Under the pieces are notes generated by a model that worked only from the letters and a program-made list of their open reading frames with translations, ran no database searches and was not told the DNA's origin. A program made the translations under genes and the position numbers. From Apoda limacodes (taxonomy: Eukaryota; Arthropoda; Insecta; Lepidoptera; Limacodidae): a stretch of 64,000 bases of DNA. This document shows positions 11,701 to 19,400 of this stretch, piece by piece. Location: positions 17,538,205 through 17,602,204 of the forward strand of contig OX291558.1 in assembly GCA_946406115.1 (NCBI GenBank). Reading direction: 5' to 3'. Positions within the stretch are counted from its first letter, which is position 1; each line of letters starts with the position of its first letter.

Positions 11701-13303
11701 TTGTTGATGTCCAACATATCATTGATGTGCAGTAGAAAAAGCGTAGGAGACAGCACAGAGCCTTGCGGGACACCAGCATTAATGTCCATGCTATCAGAGC
11801 AACTACCGTCAACTACGGCTCGTATGCTTCTGCCGGACAAAAAGCTAGCCACCCATTTGCACAAACCCTCGGGCACTCCGTAAGAAGGCAACTTCGATAG
11901 AAGACCCCGGTGCCAGACCCGATCGAACGCCTTCGCTATGTCTAGGCTACATGCCAATGCCTCCCCCTGACTCTCAATGGCTAGTGCCCATCGGTGTGTG
12001 AGATACACTAGAAGGTCACCAGTTGAGCGACCGTGGCGAAAGCCATATTGACGGTCACTGATCAGGTCGTGTTTTTCTAGGTATCTCAAAAGCTGTGTGT
12101 TGATCACACGCTCCATCACCTTGGAGAGGAGAGAGGTTATAGCGATAGGCCTGTAATTCGATGGATCTGATCTATCGCCCTTTTTGGGCACCGGGTGCAC
12201 ATTTGCAGTCTTCCATGAAGACGGAAATTGCCTAGTGTGGTAGGAAAGCGTGAAGAGGCGCGTGAGTACAGGACATAACTCAGGAGCACACTGCTTAAGC
12301 ACCACTGCTGGTATGCCGTCTGGCCCACTCGACTTATGAACGTCTAGGGAAAGCAACGCCCGCCGGACCTCGCGCTGTGTTATAGTGATTTCCGGCATGG
12401 TCTTACCGCACCACGGTAAAGTAGGTGGTACAGCGCCTTCGTCGTTCACATTCGAGTTAGAGGCAAAGAGACTGCCCAATAGATCGGCTTTCTCTTTTGC
12501 ACTGTGGGCCAAGTCACCATCGGTCTTTCGCAGTGGTGGTAATGACGACTGGCAGAAGTTCCCCTCGGCAGCTTTAGCAAGCGACCAGAAAGCACGACTC
12601 CCAGAAGGATAGCTCGCAAGTTGCCCACCTATTTTGCCGATGAATTGGAATTAAATGAACCTAAGGGTTAAATTTAAATCAAAATGATCACATTCTTAGC
12701 CCCACTTCACCTACTCCACCACCCCCTCTATCAGCAGCTACACCGGTTTCCATATAACTTTGTCATGTTACTATATATTTTTTTATATTGATAGCTGTAC
12801 CTCAATAATATTATTTGTGTATGGACCGTTGGAATTTAAATAGTCAACATTTGCCCTAAAAGTGAAGATAAAGTATTCTTTAAAAAACCTTACAAGTCTA
12901 GTTACTGAGAAGACCTACATATATGGATCAGAGTAACTAAAAGGGAAATAACCAGTGACCATTTTTGGTACATCGCAACTAACCTATTAAATTAGGGATT
13001 TTAAGACATTACCTTTCTCACATGGTCTACCAGAGGTAATACAGTGTCTACATGATCACATAATGTCATAAATCCTTGGAATAAACGTTGGCCATTTTCA
13101 CTGTCATCAGGTTCGAAGTATGTGGCGTTATTCTGGCAAGAATCTTTCAGTGCTTCATACATGGCATAGGTCGGTGAAGTATCTTCTTCGACATCTTCAA
13201 AACAGCAGGTAGACGCTTTAGCGGGTGATTCCGTGAATGACATGACTTTGGCCAGATTTTCCGCAGTAAAACGGACACTACGACTGATTAATTTAAGCTT
13301 CAT
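2586..13303 (-). CDS. Hsl: Hormone-sensitive lipase, N-terminal part (three exons; gene continues left of the window)
   Basis: HSL (LIPE) is a lipid-droplet lipase hydrolysing diacylglycerols, triacylglycerols and sterol or retinyl esters in stored fat. Three minus-strand exons (13303-13013, 5808-5651, 2772-2586) join in phase into 212 residues. The joined product holds the HSL_N landmarks: ...LPLVDHVRK, SSSPGNGYRSFVSVVDSCV, LLFRKG, GDLFPIEN and QYCFYGRCLGFQ, in the family order. All four visible splice sites are GT or AG and the phases agree (0; 2+1; 0). The catalytic alpha/beta-hydrolase half with its GDSAG nucleophile motif is not in the window and must lie to the left. Introns of 7.2 kb and 2.9 kb are filled with LINE, hAT and SINE debris. 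The start at 13303 follows directly after an acceptor site, so an upstream 5' UTR exon, or a further coding exon, probably exists between 13.3 and 15.5 kb. Identification rests on recognised family motifs, not on a search. Confidence 0.85.
2773..5650. other. Hsl intron between exons b and c, mostly unassigned
   Basis: AT-rich. A weak duplication is visible: AAAATTAAAAATATC...GGCGCTAGTA near 3004-3040 recurs near 3298-3330. Bases 4245-4305 hold the right end of the GGGTTCCGTACC repeat family (GGTACGAACC...GCGCGAGTGCGACTCGCAC). A SINE scrap with GAGTACCAGACAATGGGTA lies at about 5535-5625. The 103-codon minus-strand frame at 3504-3815 resembles nothing I recognise. Confidence 0.5.
5651..5808 (-). 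CDS. Hsl: Hsl exon b
   Basis: 158 bases between a TTTTAG acceptor and a GTAAGAT donor (GT at 5650-5649), entering in phase 0 and leaving two bases of a codon. It encodes VAPLYDFDSSSPGNGYRSFV, then SVVDSCVLHSLKLSRQV and a conserved LLFRKGHFV. The NGYRS-F/L-V pattern is characteristic of HSL_N. The longest open frame here on the minus strand is a different, spurious one, so a plain ORF scan misses this exon. Confidence 0.88.
6185..7320 (+). pseudogene. hAT transposase remnant (ZMYM1-like type)
   Basis: The three plus frames together show a decayed hAT-superfamily transposase. ITNDGAAVMSGAYSGVQ near 6218-6268 is the catalytic-core motif found in the TTF/ZMYM1-like proteins. A helical middle part follows (6584-7000, with ELNISLQLLQGKQTDLEEAL). 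The C-terminal dimerisation region is at 7090-7250 (SAEISFSALKRIKSYLRTSM, then LGMLVINHHEALAL). Several stops and frameshifts separate these blocks. It lies in the long Hsl intron, antisense to that gene. No terminal inverted repeats were identified. Confidence 0.8.
7321..7841. other. No feature recognised
   Basis: AT-rich intron sequence. Its last bases (7830-7841, AAGTTGCTATAT) are the left target-site duplication of the LINE that follows. Confidence 0.5.
7842..9558 (-). mobile_element. LINE-B (jockey-like), 5'-truncated insertion with target-site duplication
   Basis: A minus-strand non-LTR insertion. Its A tail is the T run at 7842-7860, and it is flanked by AAGTTGCTATAT at 7830-7841 and 9559-9570. 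The open part (9555-8503, about 350 codons) carries reverse transcriptase blocks in order: DPNKAPGYD (residues about 94-102), SSYRPISLTPVLSKLWE, HHQFGFRKHHST, AAFLDVQQAFDRVWH, LAGVPQGSVLGP and the catalytic FADD (about 315-318). Behind 8503 frameshifts and stops break the thumb region, although HCVKYLGFH-like words remain near 8380-8400. The 5' ORF1 and endonuclease are absent, the usual result of incomplete reverse transcription. It lies in the Hsl intron in the sense direction. Confidence 0.9.
8503..9555 (-). pseudogene. Reverse transcriptase ORF of LINE-B
   Basis: Open over about 350 codons with all finger and palm motifs including FADD, but without its own start (the leading TTG is only where the copy was truncated) and broken after ITLTWLTSGE. 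The catalytic aspartates are intact (LDVQQAFD and FADD), so decay is mild. It cannot act alone without ORF1 and the endonuclease. Confidence 0.88.
9643..9770 (+). repeat. Partial copy of the GC-rich SINE
   Basis: CCCCCGAGAGCGACAA, GAGGCTCCTTCAGAGTCTCG, GTGAAGCAGTAATG and CTGCATAGTCAG followed by A-rich sequence. These match the 3' half of the elements at 15542-15962 and 57648-58123, with an internal deletion between the first two blocks. Confidence 0.8.
9771..10725. other. No feature recognised
   Basis: AT-rich intron sequence; short open frames here have no recognisable motif. Bases 10720-10725 (GAATTA) are a possible target-site duplication for the next LINE. Confidence 0.4.
10726..12647 (-). 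mobile_element. LINE-A (jockey/CR1-like), longest copy, 5'-truncated
   Basis: A non-LTR retrotransposon on the minus strand. Its A tail is the T run starting at 10726, preceded by the 3' UTR words GGTATAAAA, GGTGGCAAACAAG and GGTCCGCCTGATGG on the plus strand. The 5' end lies inside the reverse transcriptase ORF. GAATTA at 10720-10725 and at 12648-12653 is a possible 6-bp target duplication. Nine shorter relatives lie elsewhere in the window on both strands (near 1917, 17515, 28806, 37095, 45706, 46382, 54008, 55222 and 60024). Confidence 0.88.
10800..12647 (-). CDS. Intact reverse transcriptase reading frame of LINE-A
   Basis: The frame is open from the truncated 5' edge (QFIGKIGGQLASYPSGSRAF) to the stop near 10800, about 615 codons. 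The first ATG gives 570. Counting from that Met: SSGPDGIPA at 61-69, SNYRPIAITSLLSKVMERV at about 118-136, GFRHGRST at 157-164, SLDIAKAFDRVWH with the first catalytic Asp at about 189-201, AGVPQGSVLSP at 246-256 and CYADD at 274-278. These are the conserved palm blocks of jockey/CR1-type reverse transcriptases. The C-terminal 200 residues form the thumb and an RLYNGLCSEELFEMMP region typical of this family. No endonuclease or ORF1 is left, so it cannot move by itself. The undamaged frame suggests a recent insertion. Confidence 0.88.
   Translation of the reverse strand, partial: QFIGKIGGQLASYPSGSRAFWSLAKAAEGNFCQSSLPPLRKTDGDLAHSAKEKADLLGSLFASNSNVNDEGAVPPTLPWCGKTMPEITITQREVRRALLSLDVHKSSGPDGIPAVVLKQCAPELCPVLTRLFTLSYHTRQFPSSWKTANVHPVPKKGDRSDPSNYRPIAITSLLSKVMERVINTQLLRYLEKHDLISDRQYGFRHGRSTGDLLVYLTHRWALAIESQGEALACSLDIAKAFDRVWHRGLLSKLPSYGVPEGLCKWVASFLSGRSIRAVVDGSCSDSMDINAGVPQGSVLSPTLFLLHINDMLDINNIHCYADDSTGDAYYTGRASIPRSVVEEKREELVSQIEIGLSKVSDWGRENLVRFNPSKTQVGAFTAKKTPFTVVPQFQNTPLSISKSIGILGVDISSDVQFRDHLLGKVKLASKKLGVLNRAKQYFTSGQRLLLYKSQVRPHMEYCCHLWAGAPGYQLGPFDSVQRRAVRIVDDPKLTCGIEPLSLRRDFASLCVFYRLYNGLCSEELFEMMPTATFYHRTARHRQGIHSHTLEPKWSRTVRFQRNFLPRTLGLWNELPAKVFSKDYSMGFFKKEVIRFLKGRQRASDAPGVASVHRLR
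13013..13303 (-). CDS. Hsl: Hsl exon a (first coding exon seen)
   Basis: 97 codons, from an ATG placed directly behind a TTTTCAG acceptor to an AAG/GTAATG donor (GT at 13012-13011). It encodes MKLKLISRSVRFTAENLAK..., an acidic stretch FEDVEEDTSP, and ends ...VDTVLPLVDHVRK. This end corresponds to the first helices of HSL_N. Whether the ATG is the true start depends on the unseen upstream exon. Confidence 0.8.
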
Positions 13304-13559
13304 CTGAAAATATTCAGTACTAAACACTTGGTGGTCAAAGTTAAGTATTAAAATTTAATCAATAAGTATAAAGTCATTGATATATTACCTACTTATGTTA
13401 AGTTTTAATTTTGTAATTCAGATCAAGTACGATTCATTTTGTTATATTTACTACACGTATTATAATAAAACCAAAAATCCAGGAAAATAATAACAAACAA
13501 AACCCCAAAATTTTGCCTGCCTGACACTATCTGTGTGACCAGGGGAAACAATAGCAAGT
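13304..13559. other. Upstream side of Hsl exon a
   Basis: Begins (minus strand) with the TTTTCAG acceptor of exon a. No upstream exon of Hsl was recognised here. Confidence 0.4.
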
Positions 13560-14925
13560 TGCCAAATGTCTGTCGCCTGAAGTCGTCACGGTTTTAGTCA
13601 AATACTAAACTAACGAGATGGAAACTCCGCTTGGAGGAATTTGACTATAACATTGTGTATAAAATTGTAATGCAGATGCATTATCTTGCATCAGAATCAA
13701 CGCCCTAGGTGAAGAAGACGACATCTCTATGAATGTTAACCTACACAAGTTAAGAAACAAAATAACGTTACTCCTCGCACCTCCCCCTCTCGGAAAACAA
13801 CACTATATTGATTTCATCTGATTCCATAAGAACTGTAAGGATTACCTCGAAAGTAGGCAATGGTAGGTAATCACCATATTCTATTCCATTCCTGGATAGT
13901 GTCAGGAACAGCATCCGAAAGATCAAACAACGACAGCCTAAGATTTAGATTTAAATGGTATACCCATCATCTCAGAGGCTAAAGACACTAAACCGAATCA
14001 GTTGACCGTTAAAGATCTATCTTGGACTAAACAAAAAGTGCTGGAAGTACATTTACCAATAGATAAACCGGATTTAGTCAAAAAAATCCTAAAAGAATAC
14101 ACTAAATCTAAAATAAAATATTTCTTTCACTTTGACTTACACTTTGGCTACTATATTGCTTTTTAGTAAGGGTACAGTACGGTTTTATTAGTGTACAAGG
14201 CAGGTTGTTTATGTAGACAGCGAAGAAGAACAGAGAAACGTTGTGCTTAAATATCACACGGACAAAAAAAAGACACAGGGAAATTAAGGAAACGCTAATA
14301 CATCTACAGAGAGCCTATTATTTGAACAACGTGGATCAAATAGTTACCAGTGTTATAAACTCATGTGAAACCTGTAGAAAAATGAAATCGAGCCAGAATT
14401 AGAATTGACACAAACGCAACCCAAACCATTTCAGGAATTATTTATCGACACCTGTTCTATAGAAGGTAAACATCACTTTTATCAAATTAGACTAGGCGTT
14501 TAAAATCAGTACTAAATCTACCCGAGAAGTAGTCAGAGCCCTTATAAAAACCTTTTCCTCTTATGGAATCCCTAGTAAAATAAGCGCGGATTCCGGTATG
14601 GAATTTTACAATACACTCATAAAAGAGATGCTTCGTATTATAAAATAGACCTTCATATAGGCATACCTCACAACAGCAATTGGATAGTATAGTTGAGAGG
14701 TTTCACTCCACTATAGCCGAAATATACAGAATAGCAAAATATGAACACAAAACCACTGACGCTGCATCTGTTATGACTTATGCAGTCATGTCCTACAATC
14801 ACACAATCCACTCGACTACAGGCCTTACACCATTCGAAGTAGTTTTTGGTTATACTAAATCTAAAAGCACGTTTCACGTAGATTTTAATAAACAATTTAC
14901 CATATACCAATATAGTCCCATGTAA
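13560..14925 (+). pseudogene. Ty3/gypsy retrotransposon pol remnant (RNase H end to integrase)
   Basis: A decayed gypsy-type polyprotein in several plus frames. LTRWKLRLEEFDYN near 13615-13660 is the spacer that follows RNase H in gypsy elements. The H2C2 zinc-binding end NSCETCRKMKSS lies near 14360-14395. The integrase core follows: FIDTCS near 14435, SSYGIPSKISADSGMEFYN near 14560-14610 and VERFHSTIAEIYR near 14690-14730, which together supply the D, D and E positions. YNHTIHSTTGLTPFEVVFGY marks the core end near 14795-14855. Many stops and frameshifts make it non-functional. No long terminal repeats were found at either side. It is an old copy, plus strand, between the two host genes. Confidence 0.8.
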
Positions 14926-15004
14926 ATTTACTTTACGTACTGCTTTTCCATACTAAAATGACAGCGGGGACCAGTTATTTTCACGTTTGTACGTACCTAC
15001 CTAC

Positions 15005-15232
15005 TAACATCCATATAATATTATAAATGCGATAGTTACTCTGTTTTTTACCTCTTCACTCTTAAACCGTTGTACCGATTAAGCATGGAGATAGTTTGTG
15101 TCTCGAGAAAGGATATAGGCTAACGTCAAGTAATAGTCTGTTTTTTTTTTTATAATTGAGTAGTTGTCATTGAAATCCTACACCTATAACGGAAATTAGG
15201 GCGGGTGGAACCGCGGGCTAAAGCTAATTATG
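15005..15232 (-). repeat. Dispersed repeat with ATTTATAATATTA end (repeat G)
   Basis: Reads CATCCATATAATATTATAAA at the left and GCGGGTGGAACCGCGGGC at the right. These are the two ends of the lepidopteran repeat also seen at 18110-18440, 53835-54190 and 59408-60000. No coding capacity. Confidence 0.65.
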
Positions 15233-15541
15233 AATGATCTTGCAATACGAAATGCGAACGGGGACGTCCGCCGAACTGCTCCGAATTTCCGACAGTCTTC
15301 GGGGTCTAATACAAAATGTATGGCAGGCGGGCCTCTCGAGAAATAATTCTCGTTTTCGTCGGAGCTGCGATCCAGCGTACACACCAAGCAACCGAAGCGA
15401 GAAATTTCTTACAGTCTGCGGGGTCTAGAACAAAATGTATCCAAGGAGTGCGCGTCGGGCGCAGACATTTCTCGTAGTATGCGGTGTGTCATATCGAGTG
15501 ACATCCATATATAAGCTTCTTGGGATAAACCAAACATCAAC
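15233..15541. other. GC-rich segment between the divergent genes, with a two-copy tandem repeat
   Basis: Much richer in G and C than its surroundings. CGGGGTCTAATACAAAATG at 15300 recurs as CGGGGTCTAGAACAAAATG at 15419, about 119 bp apart, with similar bases around both. It could hold promoter elements for Hsl (leftward) or WRAP53 (rightward), or be a repeat. I see no TATA box that decides this. Confidence 0.4.
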
Positions 15542-15962
15542 CAATCCCCCGTCCGACCACGGAAAGGTCGAAAAACTATTATTAGCCGGCCTCGGCACAT
15601 ACTACCGGCCCCAGACGACGATTTCGCTATCCGGATAGCGAGATTAGTTTCAACGACCTCCCCTAATAGGGCCTCCTCCCTCACACAACACCGACGTCCC
15701 CGGGTTCGTCGGTGAACGCACGGATTCACGAGGTATCAAAGAGTGCCGGGGCGCTTCTCGCCCCCACTCAATTGCAATCGCAACCGTAACCGCGTAACGG
15801 GCAACTCCTTTCCTGGCACTGACTCACCTTCGAGTTCGAGGCTCACGCTGGTCGAAGGGACAACCGAAGCCGAGGCTCCTTTAGAATCTCGCCCTAAAAG
15901 CCAGGTGAAGCATTAATGGCTGCATTAGCCAACTGCATAGTCAATCAGAAAAAAAGAAAAAA
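15542..15962 (+). mobile_element. GC-rich SINE inserted at the WRAP53 5' end
   Basis: 421 bp with an A-rich tail (about 15949-15962), flanked by perfect 15-bp copies of AAACCAAACATCAAC at 15527-15541 and 15963-15977. It begins at about the same site as the copy at 57648-58123, so the shared 5' end looks real rather than random truncation, as expected for a SINE. GAGTTCGAGGCTC inside it resembles a Pol III B box. It places foreign sequence 67 bp upstream of the WRAP53 ATG. Confidence 0.88.
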
Positions 15963-15977
15963 AAACCAAACATCAAC

Positions 15978-16029
15978 ACAAAACATTTTTTTTGTTAGGT
16001 TAGAAGAGAGTACAATATTTTAAATTAAA
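15978..16029 (+). other. WRAP53 5' leader region
   Basis: Only 52 bp separate the right target duplication from the ATG. The ATG context AAATTAAAATGG has A at -3 and G at +4. The transcription start is not visible from the sequence; it may be here, inside the SINE, or beyond it. Confidence 0.45.
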
Positions 16030-16475
16030 ATGGAAATTGATAATGATAATGCTCAGGAAAGTTTATCAGAAATTTGTAACGATACTATTATTGTTGATGA
16101 CAATGTAAATGTAAACCAAACCATTGAACACACGGAAGAAACCCAAGTCTCTCCTCAGTTTCCAGTGCTTTTTGCCAATAGAACCTTGTTGGAACTTTCG
16201 AATTCTTCCTGGTCAAGATCTCCCCTTGCCAAAGAAAATGTGCAACCTTATTTGCGAGGCTGCAAGTGGTCTCCAGACGGTACTTGTTGTCTTTCAGTGG
16301 TAAACAATAATGGGATGCACATAACAGAACTTCCAAATGACCTATACTCTGGTTTAGCTGCCCCAAATAGAATTATAGACGTTCTAGACTCTGTAATTCA
16401 TGTCAGAGAATCAGGTTTAATTTATGACTTTTGTTGGTATCCTGGAATGAATAGTGCTTACCCTGAAACATGCTG
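16030..16475 (+). CDS. WRAP53: WRAP53 exon 1
   Basis: Residues 1-148 plus two bases. Acidic N-terminus MEIDNDNAQESLSEICN..., then the first propeller blade (LRGCKWSPDGTCCLSVVNNN) and GLIYDFCWYPGMNS. The donor is GCTG/GTAAGAA. Confidence 0.9.
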
Positions 16476-19400
16476 GTAAGAAATTATACATATACAATTA
16501 AAATATTAAATTTAAGGTACAATTTAAGGCTATGTTCCAAAAGCTGCAGAATAATTATCAGCCGGTAAAGTTGAAGAACCAACTCATTTTGAAAAGAGAG
16601 TTTGACAATAAATTTTTCCACTTTTAACCTTTTCTATGGCAGTGTAAAGAATTCAACTGGACAGTTGGAAAATTACTTTACCCTGGGCATCCCAAAACCA
16701 CTTTTTTAACTGCCTCGTTCTAAAGTAAAAAGCCCCAGACATTCAACTATTGGTGCAATCCCAAAAATTCAAGTAGTGTAGTAGTATTGTTGTTGCTTTA
16801 TCTTTCTTTCATAGATGAAAGCCGCTAGTTAATTAGAGAGTGGTTCCTGAATAGGTTTTTCCCGTAAACTGGGATAGGTTAAGGGGAAAACCTATGTATA
16901 AACCAGATGATCTACAAAAATTTTAAAGCTTTGAAAATATTTTAGGTTGCTTTACTACCTATACCTATTTAACTTTTTCATGGACTTACAAAATGTTAGT
17001 AAATTTTTTCTTTATATCAAAAGCATATATAAGATCACTCACATTTTATTAACTGTTAATAAAACAATCTAATATTTTAGTTGGATAACTACAAGACAAA
17101 ATGCTCCAGTTCAAATGTGGGATGCATTTGATGGTTCCTTAAGATGCTCTTACAGGGGGTTTAATGCAGTTGATGAAATGGAACCTGCACTGTCAATAAC
17201 ATTCACATCAGATGCACAAAGAATCATCGCTGGTTACAAGAAAGTTTTGCGAACTTTTGATGTTAATAGGTACCAGTTTAATATTATGTTTTACAGTCAA
17301 TTAAATTTAGCCTACTACCAGATATCAATTGACTAACATTTTGTACATTTTTAAGAAATAGAGTTGCAATGGGCACAATAACATAAATATTATAGGTATT
17401 AAGGTTAGAAAATATTAGTTCATTATGGAAGAGAGGCACTTAGCTGATGTGTCCACATCATCAGTTAGATATGTTTTCCTTAAAAACAGTAAAAAAGAAA
17501 CATTATTAGGCATTGTAAGGTGGCTGATGGTAAGTGGTTACCACAGCCTATGGATGCTTGCAACACCTAGGGCATCACTCGCACATTGCCAACCCTTCCA
17601 AAATCTAATAACATCTTTCATAGCAAGCTGTATCTATAGTTAGTCCACATGGAGCTTGATTGCTTGTAGTTATTCCTGAGAAAACTTTTGATTTTTCTGG
17701 ACTAAAACATAGTCTCCATGTCATTTTTGGCTATACCTGTGCAAAATTTCAGCTCAATTGTATGGCCCGTTGTGACGTGAAGGAAAGACGAACAAACAAA
17801 CTAACTTCCGCATTTATAATATTAGTATGGATCCATGATGTAATAATATCACATGTCCCAACACAAAAAAGCTAAAACTTCCCTGTTAGTAACACAAAAA
17901 AGCTAAAACTTCCCTGTTAGTGGTCAGACCTATAGTATATAATGGACTACCAGGCGACATATAAATATGTTACAACTAGAAAACTGGGATGATGGCTTTA
18001 AAACAATGCCTATTATGATTTAAATAAATGGTATGTTTATGTTCAAAGAAAATTTAGTATTGATTATAATAATAATTTAGTAATATATTGAAATGTTAAA
18101 AGATTTTTATGAAATAACTAGACTTTGCCAGCGGCTCCGCCCACCCTAAATTGGGTTATCGGGGTGGAACTCCTTAATTTCACTAATGAAGTTTGCTATA
18201 TTAAGCCATAGCGGTATCTGTAGTTCGTTTAACTCTGTTTTAGTTATTCCTGCAGGAACTATTGAATTTTTAGGGATAAAAAGTAGCCTACGCTACACAT
18301 GCATATGCTATTCCAGGACGTAACCAATATGTATGCCAAGTTTTATTCTGATCCGTCCAGTGGTTGAAGCGTGATTGAGTAACAATCCATCCATCCATCC
18401 ATACATACAAACTTTCACATTTATAATATTAATAGGATATAATATGAATATACAATTTTTATTTAGGTACATTATTACATTTTTACTTTTTGTTTGTTAC
18501 AAAGCAACTTATTGTACACCTATGGGTCCATATATCATTTAAAATATTTTAGATTACTAAGATTGGACTATATTAATCGTGTTTGGTATCCATATGATTG
18601 TATTGTTTAGTTTCTTTTGTTATTTTATTATACTATACTGTAAGTTTAGATGTATTAAACGCTGCAAAGAGTAGGAGTTATATCCGGAGATATAAGACGA
18701 AACCCAAACGAAAAAAAACTGGCCAAGTGCGAGTTGGACTCGCGCACCGAGGGTTCTGTACCTACCACCATGTGTGTAATCTACAAACACAAACAAAAAT
18801 ATTTTTATATTTGAGTTGATTGAATGAAAGGTAAATTAATAGTATTAAAAAAAAACTAATTACTAGATCTCGTTCAAACCAATTTTCGGTGGAAGTTTGC
18901 ATGGTAATGTACATCATATATTTTTTTTAGCTTTATCATTCTCTTACATTAGAAGTTACAGGTGGGGGGACACACATTTTACCACTTTGGAAGTGTCTCT
19001 CGCGCAAACTATTCAGTTTAGAAAAAAATGATATTAGAAACCTCAATATCATTTTTGAAGACCTATCTATATATACACGTATGGGTTTGATGAAAAAAAA
19101 AATTTGAGTTTCGGTTCTAAGTATGGGGAACCCCAAAAATTTATTGTTTTTTTTCTATTTTTGTGTGAAAATCTTAATGCGGTTCACAGAATACATCTAC
19201 TTACCAAGTTTCAACAGTATAGTGCTTATAGTTTCGGCACAAAAAAGTGGCTGTGACATACGGACGGACAGACAGACATGACGAATCTATAAGGGTTCCG
19301 TTTTTTGCCATTTGGCTACGGAACCCTAAAAACCGTCGTGCTATAAGTACTCAATTAATAGCAGTCACAGAGTTGACGCTTTACGTTAAGTAGATAGTTG

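Noticed and set aside
18598..18819. Short plus-strand frame in WRAP53 intron 2 as an alternative exon
   Set aside because: It runs into a family F repeat and has no WD40 motif; the splice phases of exons 2 and 3 already match directly.
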